NCBI RefSeq assembly: GCF_947495315.1
Contig: NZ_CANLYD010000002.1
Coordinates: forward strand, 372,001-436,000
Length of the DNA: 64,000 bases
Direction of reading: 5' to 3'
Origin: an uncultured Aquimarina sp.
GTDB taxonomy: Bacteria; Bacteroidota; Bacteroidia; Flavobacteriales; Flavobacteriaceae
This document shows positions 1 through 9,255 of this stretch, piece after piece (the stretch's first letter is position 1; every line of letters starts with the position of its first letter). The notes beneath the pieces are model-generated. The model had not been told where the DNA came from and searched no databases. It saw only the letters and a program-made list of their open reading frames with translations. Position numbers and translations under genes: made by a program.

Positions 1-1
1 A

Positions 2-436
2 AAGAATATGACGGGTTTTGATGTAGTAGATCTAAATCAAAGAAAAATAAACTACTTTGATTATGAATTCAAAAATGAAGATGATTTTGAAGTAATTTTC
101 AAGAATATTGTACAGAATTATCAAACGATAGTTTTAGCCACACCAGTATATTGGTACACAATGAGTGGAATTATGAAAGTGTTTTTAGACAGAATTTCTG
201 ATTATTTGTATAAAGAGAAAGATTTTGGAAGGATGCTAAGAGGAAAAGAGATGGCAATGATAAGTTGTAGTAACGATAATGATAGAGTTGATGAGTTTAA
301 TCTTCCTTTTTCTCGAAGTGCAGCGTATTTAGGAATGGACTATTTGGGCGATATTCATGCTTGGGTTGAGAATAAAGAACTTTCTTTAGAAGTAAAAGAG
401 AAAATAGATGCTCTAGCATTAAAAATAAAAAATTAA
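2..436 (+). CDS. Flavodoxin-fold NAD(P)H/FMN reductase, 5' truncated
   Basis: The reading frame is open to the window edge, so the real start and the N-terminal FMN phosphate-binding loop lie upstream. What remains shows the second half of a flavodoxin-like fold: the hydrophobic strand and loop VLATPVYWYTMSGIMKVFLD, typical of NADPH-dependent FMN reductases, and a C-terminal segment around 110-140. Such proteins bind FMN and pass electrons from NAD(P)H to quinones, azo or nitro compounds in the cytoplasm; the substrate here is unknown. It lies on the same strand just before batB, where many Bacteroidota carry batA, so it may be an insertion into the bat operon. Family assignment is fairly sure; function is not. 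Confidence 0.7.
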   Translation, partial: KNMTGFDVVDLNQRKINYFDYEFKNEDDFEVIFKNIVQNYQTIVLATPVYWYTMSGIMKVFLDRISDYLYKEKDFGRMLRGKEMAMISCSNDNDRVDEFNLPFSRSAAYLGMDYLGDIHAWVENKELSLEVKEKIDALALKIKN

Positions 437-441
437 ACTAA

Positions 442-496
442 TGTCACACTTAACTGTCATACTAAGATGTCACACTGAGCTTGCCGAAGTGTTGTC
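442..496. repeat. Intergenic repeat, copy 1, with 13-bp periodicity
   Basis: Positions 469-496 hold a 28-base unit beginning GTCACACTGAGCTTG that recurs at 1612-1639 with only two differences. Just before it, TGTCAYACT is repeated at 442, 455 and 468, an exact 13-bp period. The unit is a loose inverted repeat with CACT and AGTG at its ends. It lies in the gap between the reductase and batB. Confidence 0.7.
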
Positions 497-556
497 AAAT
501 TGCAGTCGGAGTGTATTTTAAATTACAGTAGTAAACTGTAGACTAAGAATAAAAAA

Positions 557-1591
557 ATGTACTTACTAGAAGAAAAAATATATTTTTGGTTGTTATTGGT
601 GATACCTATATTGATCCTACTATTTCTAGGTGTTTTAATTTGGAAAAAAACGACTCAGAAAAAATTTGCCGATAAGGAACTGTTAAAAAAATTAAGCCCA
701 AACCAGTCGGTTTTTAAGTCAGTGCTTAAAGTGGTCATTATTAGTTTGGCTCTGGCATGTTTTATTGTGGCTTTGGTGAATCCCAAGGTTGGTACTAAAT
801 TAGAAACTGTAAAACGAGAAGGTGTAGATGTTGTATTTGCCATTGACGTATCTAAAAGTATGTTGGCAGAGGATATTGCGCCCAATCGGCTAGAGAAATC
901 TAAACAATTGGTAACTCAAATCATTAATAATTTGGCAAGTGATCGTGTCGGTATCATTGCATATGCCGCTAGTGCATTCCCACAGTTACCAATTACTACA
1001 GATTATGGCTCTGCTAAAATGTTTTTGCAATCAATGAATACAGATATGCTTTCCTCTCAGGGTACAGCAATCAATGAAGCTATAGAATTAGCAAAAACAT
1101 ATTATGATGATGAAGAGCAAACCAACCGAGTGATGTTTATTATAAGTGATGGAGAAGATCATGAAGGAAATGTAGAATCCATGGCCGAAGATGCAGCTAA
1201 AGAAGGAATTAAAATATTTACCATTGGCGTTGGGACCACAAAAGGAGGTCCAATCCCGATTAAGCGTAATGGAATTGTACAGAATTATAAGAAAAATAGT
1301 CAGGGCGAAACTGTTATTACGAAACTGAATACGACAATTTTACAGGAAATTGCAAATCAAGCAAATGGCACATACATTGATGGTACAAGTACAAGTGCTG
1401 TAGTAGAAAATGTTACAGAGTTATTGCAAGGTATGGATAAGAAAGAATTCGAAGCTAAGCAATTTGCAGATTTCAAAGATCAGTTTCAGTGGTTTTTGGG
1501 AGCTGGTTTGTTATTGTTGTTTTTAGATGTTTTCTTATTAGAAAGAAAAACATCTTGGGTTAAAAAACTAAACTTGTTTAATGAACAATAG
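557..1591 (+). CDS. batB: BatB-type von Willebrand factor A membrane protein
   Basis: 344 residues. Two N-terminal membrane segments (about 10-28 and 57-74) precede a vWA domain with an intact MIDAS motif (D97-V-S99-K-S101), and a third membrane segment lies near 310-328. This topology is typical of BatA/BatB proteins of the Bacteroidota aerotolerance operon, which are thought to form an inner-membrane complex with the TPR proteins encoded next door. It is followed by batC, batD and batE on the same strand. No moxR, DUF58 or batA gene is visible before it; a reductase gene is there instead. Calling it BatB rather than BatA rests on gene order. Confidence 0.88.
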   Translation: MYLLEEKIYFWLLLVIPILILLFLGVLIWKKTTQKKFADKELLKKLSPNQSVFKSVLKVVIISLALACFIVALVNPKVGTKLETVKREGVDVVFAIDVSKSMLAEDIAPNRLEKSKQLVTQIINNLASDRVGIIAYAASAFPQLPITTDYGSAKMFLQSMNTDMLSSQGTAINEAIELAKTYYDDEEQTNRVMFIISDGEDHEGNVESMAEDAAKEGIKIFTIGVGTTKGGPIPIKRNGIVQNYKKNSQGETVITKLNTTILQEIANQANGTYIDGTSTSAVVENVTELLQGMDKKEFEAKQFADFKDQFQWFLGAGLLLLFLDVFLLERKTSWVKKLNLFNEQ

Positions 1592-1611
1592 GTTATAAAT
1601 AATAGAATTTG

Positions 1612-1639
1612 GTCACACTGAGCTTGTAGAAGTGTTGTC
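1612..1639. repeat. Intergenic repeat, copy 2
   Basis: This 28-base unit starting GTCACACTGAGCTTG matches 469-496 except for two bases. It lies between batB and batC, so batB is bracketed by the two copies in the same orientation. Related GAGCTTG/GAAGTG intergenic repeats are, from memory, common in flavobacterial genomes. Confidence 0.7.
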
Positions 1640-1662
1640 GAAGTGTAAAAAATAAAGACGTT

Positions 1663-2532
1663 ATGAAGGATTTACTAATCATATTGTTGTGTTTCCAATT
1701 CGGAATAGGTTTTTCGCAGGAAGAAGAGGATAGAGCGGAAATTGTAGCCGAAGCAAACCGATTTGTAGCAACTGGTAATGAAGTACTGGTTAAAGATGGT
1801 AATTTCCCAAAGGCTGAAGGAGAGTATAGAAAGGCAATTTCTAAGAATCCGGTAGATACTAAGGCAAAATATAATTTAGCTAATGCCTATTACAATACCG
1901 AAAAATATGATGAGGCTACACAGCGTTATACAGAAGCTGTAAAAATTGCTGAATCAAAAGCCGAAAAGCATAAAGCATTCCATAATCAAGGGAATACCTA
2001 TATGGAGCAAAAAAAGTATAAAGAAGCTGTAGAAGCCTATAAAAACGCTTTACGTAATAATTCTAAGGATGATGAGACTCGGTACAATTTGGCATTAGCA
2101 AAACAGTTATTAGAAAAACAAAAAAACGAAGATAAAGGAGGCGATAAAGATAATAAGGACGAAAACAAAGATAAAAACAACGAGAATAAGGATCAGGAAG
2201 GCGATAATAAAGAAGATAAAAAAGAAGGAGAAGACGATAAGGAGAAAAAAGGAGATGAAGGAGAGGATAAAAAGGATCAAAAAGGAGAAGACGAAAAAGA
2301 TGAGAAAGGAGATCCAAAAGATGAAGGAAAAGATAAAAAGGAAGATAAAAAAGAAGGAGATGGAAAACCTGAAGAACAAAAGAAACAGCCTCAGCAAGTT
2401 CAGGGACAGTTATCTCCTCAGCAAGTGAAAAGTTTATTAGAAGCCATGAATAATGAAGAAAAGAAGGTGCAGGATAAGATAAATGCTAAAAAAGCAAAAG
2501 GAGCAAAAACTAAAACCGAGAAGGACTGGTAA
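1663..2532 (+). CDS. batC: BatC-type TPR protein with charged linker
   Basis: 289 residues. A signal peptide (1-19) is followed by tetratricopeptide repeats (about 35-150; for example residues 67-95 and 105-135). Residues 152-240 are an extreme K/E/D-rich low-complexity stretch, and a conserved-looking C-terminal segment LSPQQVKSLLEAMNNEEKKV follows. It is a periplasmic TPR protein of the Bat operon and probably interacts with BatB or BatD. The charged linker creates long open frames on the opposite strand that are not genes. The next gene, batD, starts 10 bases after the stop. Confidence 0.85.
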   Translation: MKDLLIILLCFQFGIGFSQEEEDRAEIVAEANRFVATGNEVLVKDGNFPKAEGEYRKAISKNPVDTKAKYNLANAYYNTEKYDEATQRYTEAVKIAESKAEKHKAFHNQGNTYMEQKKYKEAVEAYKNALRNNSKDDETRYNLALAKQLLEKQKNEDKGGDKDNKDENKDKNNENKDQEGDNKEDKKEGEDDKEKKGDEGEDKKDQKGEDEKDEKGDPKDEGKDKKEDKKEGDGKPEEQKKQPQQVQGQLSPQQVKSLLEAMNNEEKKVQDKINAKKAKGAKTKTEKDW

Positions 2533-2542
2533 TAAAGAACAG

Positions 2543-4309
2543 ATGAAACTAAAGTTAATTTTTCTAACACTATTTTTAGCAATAACTCAGATGAGTGTGG
2601 CTCAAGTTAAGTTTGAAGCTAAGGTGAGTAAGAAAAAGCTGGGTATTAATGAAAGATTACGTGTTGATTTTGAGATGAATCAAGACGGCGATAACTTTAC
2701 ACAACCTAGTTTTAATGGATTTACCGTTGTTGGAGGACCTAACCAATCTATAAGTAATTCGTGGATTAATGGTAAAAGATCATATGCTAAGACGTTTAGT
2801 TATTTTCTTTCCCCTACTAAGAGAGGAAATTTTACGATTGGACAGGCAACCATAGAAATTGATGGGCAAACATATAAGACATTACCAGTAAAAGTTCAAG
2901 TAACCGCGGCTGTACAAAAGCCGAAAGACGGTAATAACGCAGATTACGTGGCTAGTGAGAATTTGCATTTAATAGCCGAAGTTTCTAAATCGAATCCATA
3001 CCTTAATGAAGCTATTACAGTAATATATAAGCTGTATGTTAGTCCGAGAATACAGATTAGTAATTTAAGAGAGATAGATAACCCAAAATACAGTGATTTT
3101 TGGAGTCAAGCCATTAAAATTGGTCAGCTAAAAGTAGAAAGAGGAGAGTTTAAAGGAGAACCTTATAATTTTGTTGTTTGCGGTAAGACTGTGTTATACC
3201 CTCAAAAAACAGGAAAGTTGGAGATTGAACCTCTTACATTGTCTATTGCTGTAGATGTTCCCACGAATCGTCGTGATATTTTTGGAGGAAAATTATACTC
3301 CACAGTAAATAAAACGGTAGCTGCGGGTACAAGAACAATCAACGTAAAACCTCTTCCGGAACAAGGTAAACCAGATGATTTTTCTGGAGCGGTAGGATCT
3401 TTTGATTTTAAAGTAACTCCCAATAGAACAGAATTAGATGCAACAGAGTCCTTAGAGACAAAAGTTTTAGTTTCTGGTAATGGAAATCTAAAACTTTTTG
3501 ATTTACCAAAACTTAATGTACCTAATGGATTAGAACAATATGAACCAGAACACAACGAAAGAGTGCGGACAAATCTTGCCGGTATGGCTGGAAATATTTC
3601 CGATTCATATACACTGGTACCACAATTTAAGGGGACATATCCAATTCCACCTATTTCATTTTCCTATTTCGACCTAAAAACCGAAACATATAAGAGAATT
3701 ACATCAGAAGAAATTGTGATCAATGTGAAGAACGGTCCTGATAGTGGTAGTATAGTGACTAATTCTGAAGCTTCGGGAACTACTAAAAAAACAGTGACGC
3801 AAACGGGAAGTCAATTTAGGTTTTTAAAACTAAATGCAAATCTGCAACCAATAGAGAAAGAATATTTCTTTAAATCTACAGGGTATTGGATTGCATTGAC
3901 AGCACCACTATTGGCAATTCCGTTATTCTTGTTTTTTGGTAAAAAGAGAGAAGAAAGATTAAGTGATGTGAGTGGTAATAGAGTTAGAAAAGCAGATAAA
4001 CTTGCTCGAAAGTACTTGTCAGAAGCCAAAAAGAACTTAGGAAACCAGAAGGAGTTTTATATCGCAATGGAGCGAGCATTGCATAATTATTTAAAAGCAA
4101 AACTGCATATCCAGACTAGCGAGATGAGTAAAGATCGTATCCAACGACTACTGAAGGAGAGAGAAGTAGAGGACACAACTTCTATAGAATTTATTGCGTT
4201 GTTAGAAAGTTGCGAGTTTGCCAGATATACTCCATCATCAACTACGGCTATGCAACAGGATTATGATAAAGCATCCCGAGTGATAGCAGCAATTGATAAA
4301 CAATTATAA
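2543..4309 (+). CDS. batD: BatD (oxygen-tolerance family) membrane protein
   Basis: 588 residues from the ATG at 2543. An upstream in-frame ATG at 2483 would overlap batC and place a charged stretch ahead of the obvious signal peptide MKLKLIFLTLFLAITQMSVA, so 2543 is chosen. Beta-rich periplasmic repeats fill residues 20-430, one membrane segment lies at about 445-464, and a cytoplasmic helical tail follows. This is the organisation of BatD. Its place between batC and batE supports the call. The biochemical role is not established. Confidence 0.88.
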   Translation: MKLKLIFLTLFLAITQMSVAQVKFEAKVSKKKLGINERLRVDFEMNQDGDNFTQPSFNGFTVVGGPNQSISNSWINGKRSYAKTFSYFLSPTKRGNFTIGQATIEIDGQTYKTLPVKVQVTAAVQKPKDGNNADYVASENLHLIAEVSKSNPYLNEAITVIYKLYVSPRIQISNLREIDNPKYSDFWSQAIKIGQLKVERGEFKGEPYNFVVCGKTVLYPQKTGKLEIEPLTLSIAVDVPTNRRDIFGGKLYSTVNKTVAAGTRTINVKPLPEQGKPDDFSGAVGSFDFKVTPNRTELDATESLETKVLVSGNGNLKLFDLPKLNVPNGLEQYEPEHNERVRTNLAGMAGNISDSYTLVPQFKGTYPIPPISFSYFDLKTETYKRITSEEIVINVKNGPDSGSIVTNSEASGTTKKTVTQTGSQFRFLKLNANLQPIEKEYFFKSTGYWIALTAPLLAIPLFLFFGKKREERLSDVSGNRVRKADKLARKYLSEAKKNLGNQKEFYIAMERALHNYLKAKLHIQTSEMSKDRIQRLLKEREVEDTTSIEFIALLESCEFARYTPSSTTAMQQDYDKASRVIAAIDKQL

Positions 4310-4312
4310 ATA

Positions 4313-5071
4313 TTGAAAGTAGTGAAGAATTTAGTAGTAATAGTTGTTTTTCTAATGAGTATGATAAGCATAGCTCAAAATGATCAGGTATTCGAAAAAG
4401 CCAATACTTTTTATAATCAAGAACAGTATCAGGAGGCTATTGATGCCTATAAATCAATTTTAGATAAAGGTCAGGAATCTGCTGAGTTATATTATAATCT
4501 TGGGAATGCTAATTACAAGTTGAGCAATATAGGCTCGAGTATTTATTATTACGAGAAAGCATTAGAACTGGCTCCTAACGATGAGGATATTACGAACAAT
4601 CTTGCATTTGCTAATAATGCCACCATTGATGCTATCGATGTAATACCAGAAGGAGTAATTTCTAGGACTATTAATAGTTTTACCAATATGTTTAGTTTTG
4701 ATATATGGGCTTGGATTTCTGTGTTTTGTATTGTTCTCTTTGTTGTATTATTTATATTGTACTATTCAGCCAGAATATCTTCTAAGAAACGATTATTTTT
4801 TCTTGGATCTTGGATTTCATTAATTATTGGTTTGTTTGGAATTTTCTTTGCATTTAAGCAGTATAACTTTATAGAGAATAATCAATATGCCATTATTTTT
4901 GCTCAGGAAACTACTATAAAAAGTGAACCTAATTTACGTAGCGAAGAAGTATTTGAACTTCACGAAGGAACAAAAGTCAAAGTAACAGAAACGGTAAATG
5001 ATTGGAAAAAAATTAAACTTGCGGATGGAAAAATAGGGTGGATTCCTGCGACAGACCTTAAAGAACTATAG
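4313..5071 (+). CDS. batE: BatE: TPR and SH3-like membrane protein
   Basis: 252 residues, read from a TTG start 3 bases after batD; no ATG lies near the signal peptide. Order of parts: signal peptide (1-21), TPR units (about 25-95), two membrane helices (about 130-152 and 160-180), then a bacterial SH3-like domain ending GWIPATDLKEL. This order is typical of BatE, the last gene of the Bat operon. SH3-like domains often bind peptidoglycan or peptides. The gene ends 3 bases before the stop of the convergent DUF418 gene. Confidence 0.87.
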   Translation: MKVVKNLVVIVVFLMSMISIAQNDQVFEKANTFYNQEQYQEAIDAYKSILDKGQESAELYYNLGNANYKLSNIGSSIYYYEKALELAPNDEDITNNLAFANNATIDAIDVIPEGVISRTINSFTNMFSFDIWAWISVFCIVLFVVLFILYYSARISSKKRLFFLGSWISLIIGLFGIFFAFKQYNFIENNQYAIIFAQETTIKSEPNLRSEEVFELHEGTKVKVTETVNDWKKIKLADGKIGWIPATDLKEL

Positions 5072-5074
5072 AAT

Positions 5075-6280
5075 TTATTTTCTAAAAACTTGAATCTTAC
5101 CTTTAGTAGCACTTCGCCATAACCATTCTAATGGGCCATATCTAAATTTTTGTAGCCATACTTTACTTCCTATAGCTTGTAATGAAATCAGAGCTAAAGC
5201 TATAATAACGAGGTAAATCGTCTGTAGTTTTCCTAAAAGACCTAATCCCCAGCCAAAAAGTAAAAAAGTACCAATAATCGACTGTAGAACATAATTGGTT
5301 AATGCCATTCTACCATATGAGGAAAAAAAGGAAAGAAATTGATATCCGCGTTTTTTTCGATATAAAAGAATAAAGCCCGAAAGAATGATTGTTGTAAGTG
5401 CTATATTAGACAAATCATAGACATTGATACCTACTACGTGTAACCAGCTTTTAAAATCAACAGGTTGTGGCGATAGTGCAAATACTCCTGCAGTTATTGC
5501 CATAGCAATTACAAAGCATATAAGTCCTCGTTTAAGCCATTTTTTGACCAATGGTATTTTTTCTTCTACATTTTGAAATATCCCAATTTTACCTAGCCAT
5601 AAACCAATCAGAAAATATCCAAATGTTAAATAGAATCTTGCAAATACCCCAATTTGAAAATCCATTTTTTGTAACATTCCATGACCAGCGTTTGCCGTAA
5701 ATACTTCTGTAATACTACCTTCCTTTAGTGTTGATATGTACTCTATATTTACGGCACTGTTCCCATCCATAATTGGGGGAAGCCCAAAAGCACTTTCATT
5801 GCCTAGAATTGCATATGATATGAATCTAGGGATGCTTACTAAAAACAATCCGGCAACTAAAAGAATCCATTTGTTTTGTAAATGATAAAACGGAATGAGG
5901 AAAGGAGTCAGCATTGCATATATAGTTAGAATATCTCCTTTGTAAAATAATTGATGCGTATAACCAATGATAAATAATAAAAAAGCTCTCCAGAGAAAAC
6001 GTATTCCAAAGTTTTCCCCTCTTTTAGCTGCAGCATCCATTTGTATAAAAAAACTAAGACCAAAAAGAATTGAAAATAGGGCAAAGAACTTACCAATAAT
6101 AAAGAAACCAATAACTCCTCCTAGTATTTGATCAAAAATACTATTCGTGACTTCCATTAGATTTTCGGATGGAGGAGAAGCAATATATTGTTCATTCATA
6201 TGAACTAGACATACACCAGCCAAAGCAAAACCTCGCAAAGCATCAATAATTACAATTCTATTAGAAGTAAGATTTTTCAA
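5075..6280 (-). CDS. DUF418 (YeiB-like) multi-pass membrane protein
   Basis: 401 residues, with a TTG start; there is no in-frame ATG upstream. The N-terminus (IVIIDALRGFALAGVCLVHM) carries the D-x-LRG-FAL signature of heparan-alpha-glucosaminide acetyltransferase-like and DUF418 proteins. About ten hydrophobic helices follow, and the C-terminal DUF418 part includes GRMALTNYVLQS and GPLEWLWRS. These are inner-membrane proteins, possibly acyltransferase-like; the substrate is unknown. The gene converges with batE with almost no spacer and no clear terminator. Confidence 0.82.
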   Translation of the reverse strand: MKNLTSNRIVIIDALRGFALAGVCLVHMNEQYIASPPSENLMEVTNSIFDQILGGVIGFFIIGKFFALFSILFGLSFFIQMDAAAKRGENFGIRFLWRAFLLFIIGYTHQLFYKGDILTIYAMLTPFLIPFYHLQNKWILLVAGLFLVSIPRFISYAILGNESAFGLPPIMDGNSAVNIEYISTLKEGSITEVFTANAGHGMLQKMDFQIGVFARFYLTFGYFLIGLWLGKIGIFQNVEEKIPLVKKWLKRGLICFVIAMAITAGVFALSPQPVDFKSWLHVVGINVYDLSNIALTTIILSGFILLYRKKRGYQFLSFFSSYGRMALTNYVLQSIIGTFLLFGWGLGLLGKLQTIYLVIIALALISLQAIGSKVWLQKFRYGPLEWLWRSATKGKIQVFRK

Positions 6281-6461
6281 GATGACTAAAATTACTTTAT
6301 TGAAGTTGTTTAAGCAAAGACTGAAAGTTAAATTCTCCTAATATTGTGAGTTCATTTATTTTTAAGTGTTAATAAATAACAGCTCGATTGATCAATTTTA
6401 CAATTCATTTAACAAATTTTGAAAGTATTACTATTATTTTTATAACCCATTAAAAAAATTT

Positions 6462-6794
6462 ATGCCTACCATAAAAATTAAAATAGCAAAATTTTTGATC
6501 ATATCAGGTTTCCTATTCCATATAGGAAACTATGTAATTGAGTTATTTAATTTTTATAATGGTGATATAGACTCTATCGCCTATATCATAGATGATACTG
6601 AGGAAAAATCCGAATCTAAAGAAAAGGACAGTTCAGAAAAAGAAGATCTTAAAGAAAAGGACAAGATTTCTCAATATACTGATGATAAAAACACCAGAGT
6701 CTCTATTTTAATTCTAAAAGACTATCCAGAAATAAATTGCGGAAAATCATCCGTATATCTAGAATTTACAACACCTCCTCCAGAGTTTTCATAA
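6462..6794 (+). CDS. Small membrane-anchored flavobacterial protein, unknown
   Basis: 110 residues. One hydrophobic helix near the N-terminus (about 10-30) is followed by a strongly acidic/lysine-rich segment (about 44-72) and a short hydrophobic C-terminal part with one cysteine and the ending TTPPPEFS. No enzyme motif is visible. It precedes the SulP/carbonic anhydrase pair by 124 bases and could be co-transcribed. Function unknown. The start is the first ATG of an AT-rich leader. Confidence 0.5.
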   Translation: MPTIKIKIAKFLIISGFLFHIGNYVIELFNFYNGDIDSIAYIIDDTEEKSESKEKDSSEKEDLKEKDKISQYTDDKNTRVSILILKDYPEINCGKSSVYLEFTTPPPEFS

Positions 6795-6918
6795 TTTTTT
6801 ATTAAATAGCTTTTCTCTTTTTACTTCGGTATTCGTTAAGGGAATGCATCTTTTGATTTTTAAAATCAATGTAAACCTCAATCGCCTGATTTTAGGCACT
6901 AACTTAATCATTAAAATT

Positions 6919-8502
6919 ATGAGTATTTTAAAAAATATAAAAAGCGACCTTCCAGCAAGTATTGTCGTGTTTTTTGTAGCATTACCATTATGTTTAGGAA
7001 TCGCGTTAGCAAGTGGCGCTCCTCTTTTCTCTGGTCTAATTGCAGGAATAGTGGGAGGAATTATGGTAGGAGCCTTGAGTGGTTCGCAAATTGGAGTTAG
7101 TGGACCAGCTGCAGGATTAGCTGCGATTGTATTAACCTCTATTGGTGCTCTTGGTGGTTTCGAGAATTTCTTAGTAGCTGTTGTACTTGGAGGTGCAATC
7201 CAAATATTATTTGGAATTTTAAAAGCCGGTATTATAGGGTACTATTTCCCTTCGTCTGTTATAAAGGGAATGCTTACTGGAATTGGGATTATAATAATCC
7301 TGAAACAGATACCACATTTTTTCGGATATGATAGTGCGTCTGAAGGTGATTTTGCATTCTTCCAAACTGATGGAGAAAATACATTTTCAGGAATTATCAA
7401 TGCTTTTAAATCCATAAGTCTTGGTTCTACTTTGATCGCTGTTATTGGCTTGGGGATTTTAATATTATGGGATAAGGTGTTAACTAAAAAGGCGAGAGTA
7501 TTTCAACTCGTACAAGGACCATTGGTTGCAGTAGTTATAGGGATTGTTTTTTATATTTTTGCAGGAGGTTCTTCTTTAGAAATTTCCAATATTCATCTGG
7601 TAAATGTTCCAATTCCAGACGGCATATCTTCATTTTTAGGACAATTTAGTTTTCCTAATTTTGGTGCGATTACGAGTACAGATGTATGGATTACTGCTTT
7701 TACTATCGCTTTGGTAGCAAGTCTAGAGACCTTACTTTGTGTAGAAGCAACAGATAAACTAGATCCAGAAAAAAGAGTAACACCAACTAATCGTGAACTA
7801 TTAGCTCAAGGAGCTGGAAACATGGTCTCTGGATTGATTGGTGGGTTGCCTATAACACAAGTTATTGTTCGTAGTTCGGCTAACATACAATCAGGAGGGA
7901 AAAGTAAGATGTCTGCAATTATTCACGGATTCTTTCTTTTAACTTCGGTTATTTTGATACCGAGATTGTTAAATATGATTCCTCTTTCTGTATTGGCAGC
8001 TATTCTTTTTATTGTTGGATATAAACTAGCGAAACCATCAACATTCAAAGCTATGTGGACTGCCGGTTGGAAACAGTTTGTTCCGTTTATTGTTACTGTG
8101 CTAGGTATTGTATTTACTGATTTATTAGTAGGAATAGGACTTGGATTAGCAGTAGGAATTGTTGTTATCTTATTTAAAAGTTATCAGAACTCCCACTTTT
8201 TGCATATTGAAGATAAAAGTAATGGAAAGCATAAGGTTAAAATGACCTTGGCAGAAGAGGTTACGTTTTTTAATAAAGGAGCGATCCTAAAAGAATTAGA
8301 TAGATTGCCTGAAGATACATATCTTACCTTAGATGTTAGAAAAACCAGGTACTTGGATAATGATATTATTGAAATATTAGAAGATTTTTCTGAAAAGGCT
8401 AAAAACCGAAATATTGATATTCAATTAATATCTGAACGAGGAATAGCTGAAAATCCGGATAGTTATATAGATTTTTTTAAATTAAGACCCAAAACAGCAT
8501 AA
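6919..8502 (+). CDS. SulP family anion (probably bicarbonate) transporter
   Basis: 527 residues from the ATG at 6919; an in-frame ATG at 6844 adds a non-conserved, non-membrane tail and is less likely. The protein has 10-12 helices with the SulP signatures DLPASIVVFFVALPLCLGIA and SGPAAGLAAI, then a short, divergent STAS-like cytoplasmic domain (about 430-520). SulP proteins move sulfate, bicarbonate or other anions. The carbonic anhydrase gene 14 bases downstream favours bicarbonate, as in BicA-type systems, but this is inference. An inverted repeat TTGATTTT-T-AAAATCAA (6853-6869) lies in the leader. Confidence 0.85.
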   Translation: MSILKNIKSDLPASIVVFFVALPLCLGIALASGAPLFSGLIAGIVGGIMVGALSGSQIGVSGPAAGLAAIVLTSIGALGGFENFLVAVVLGGAIQILFGILKAGIIGYYFPSSVIKGMLTGIGIIIILKQIPHFFGYDSASEGDFAFFQTDGENTFSGIINAFKSISLGSTLIAVIGLGILILWDKVLTKKARVFQLVQGPLVAVVIGIVFYIFAGGSSLEISNIHLVNVPIPDGISSFLGQFSFPNFGAITSTDVWITAFTIALVASLETLLCVEATDKLDPEKRVTPTNRELLAQGAGNMVSGLIGGLPITQVIVRSSANIQSGGKSKMSAIIHGFFLLTSVILIPRLLNMIPLSVLAAILFIVGYKLAKPSTFKAMWTAGWKQFVPFIVTVLGIVFTDLLVGIGLGLAVGIVVILFKSYQNSHFLHIEDKSNGKHKVKMTLAEEVTFFNKGAILKELDRLPEDTYLTLDVRKTRYLDNDIIEILEDFSEKAKNRNIDIQLISERGIAENPDSYIDFFKLRPKTA

Positions 8503-8516
8503 ATAAAGTAATAATT

Positions 8517-9149
8517 ATGAAAGCACATACTAAAGAAACACAAGCAGCAATTACTCCGCAAATAGCACTACAATTGTTGAAAGAAGGGAACCAAAGATTT
8601 CAGAAGAAACATATGGCTGATCGCGATCTTTTGGATCAGGTAAATGACACTAAAAGTGGTCAGTTTCCATTTGCAACAATCTTAAGTTGTATTGATTCCA
8701 GAGTTTCTTCAGAATTAATTTTTGATCAGGGAATAGGAGATGTTTTCAGTGCGCGAGTAGCAGGTAATTTTGTAAATGAGGATATCCTAGGAAGCATGGA
8801 GTTTGCTTGTAAACTAGCAGGAACCAAATTAGTATTGGTTTTAGGGCATACTGCTTGTGGTGCGGTAAAAGGAGCTTGTGATGATGCAAAACTAGGAAAT
8901 CTTACTGCCTTATTAAGTAAAATAAAACCAGCAGTAGCTGCGGTAACTGAACCTTCTGATGAATCGCTAAGAAATTCTAAGAATATCGAATTTGTTAATG
9001 AAGTAGCTGTTAAAAATGTGCATATGACAATCGATAATATTCGAAAAGAGAGTAGTGTGCTAAAAGAAATGGAAGACAATAAAGAAATACTCCTTATTGG
9101 TGGGATGTATGATATTAACGACGGTAGTGTAACCTTTTTCGAAGGCTAA
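8517..9149 (+). CDS. Beta-carbonic anhydrase
   Basis: 210 residues, a usual length for a beta-class enzyme. The zinc ligands C58, H111 and C114 and the D60/R62 dyad are all present in SCIDSR and LGHTACGAVKGA. It catalyses CO2 hydration to bicarbonate in the cytoplasm. The gene is 14 bases after a SulP transporter and is followed by a strong terminator, so the two genes form a unit. Coupling uptake of bicarbonate with CO2 interconversion would serve anaplerotic carboxylation or pH control. The enzyme call is very secure. Confidence 0.95.
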   Translation: MKAHTKETQAAITPQIALQLLKEGNQRFQKKHMADRDLLDQVNDTKSGQFPFATILSCIDSRVSSELIFDQGIGDVFSARVAGNFVNEDILGSMEFACKLAGTKLVLVLGHTACGAVKGACDDAKLGNLTALLSKIKPAVAAVTEPSDESLRNSKNIEFVNEVAVKNVHMTIDNIRKESSVLKEMEDNKEILLIGGMYDINDGSVTFFEG

Positions 9150-9168
9150 AAATGCTAAAACTTTCTTA

Positions 9169-9205
9169 AAAAAAGGCTTAAGTTATAATGACTTAGGCCT
9201 TTTTT
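9169..9205 (+). terminator. Rho-independent terminator after carbonic anhydrase
   Basis: The arms 9169-9183 and 9191-9205 pair over 15 bases (one G-U pair) around a 7-base loop. The 3' arm ends in a T run. It separates the SulP/carbonic anhydrase unit from the second SulP gene. Confidence 0.9.
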
Positions 9206-9255
9206 ACTTCAGTTCTAATAGTTTTACTATTATTGTTCCTTGTAAAACTAGAAAG

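Noticed and set aside
469..1639. CRISPR-like or IS-end interpretation of the two 28-base repeats
   Set aside because: There are only two copies more than 1.1 kb apart, no regular spacers, no cas genes and no transposase; they fit short dispersed intergenic repeats.
2063..2397. Two long open frames on the minus strand inside batC
   Set aside because: They are antisense to the K/E/D-rich low-complexity linker; the translations are poly-Phe/Leu/Ile and overlap a well supported gene.
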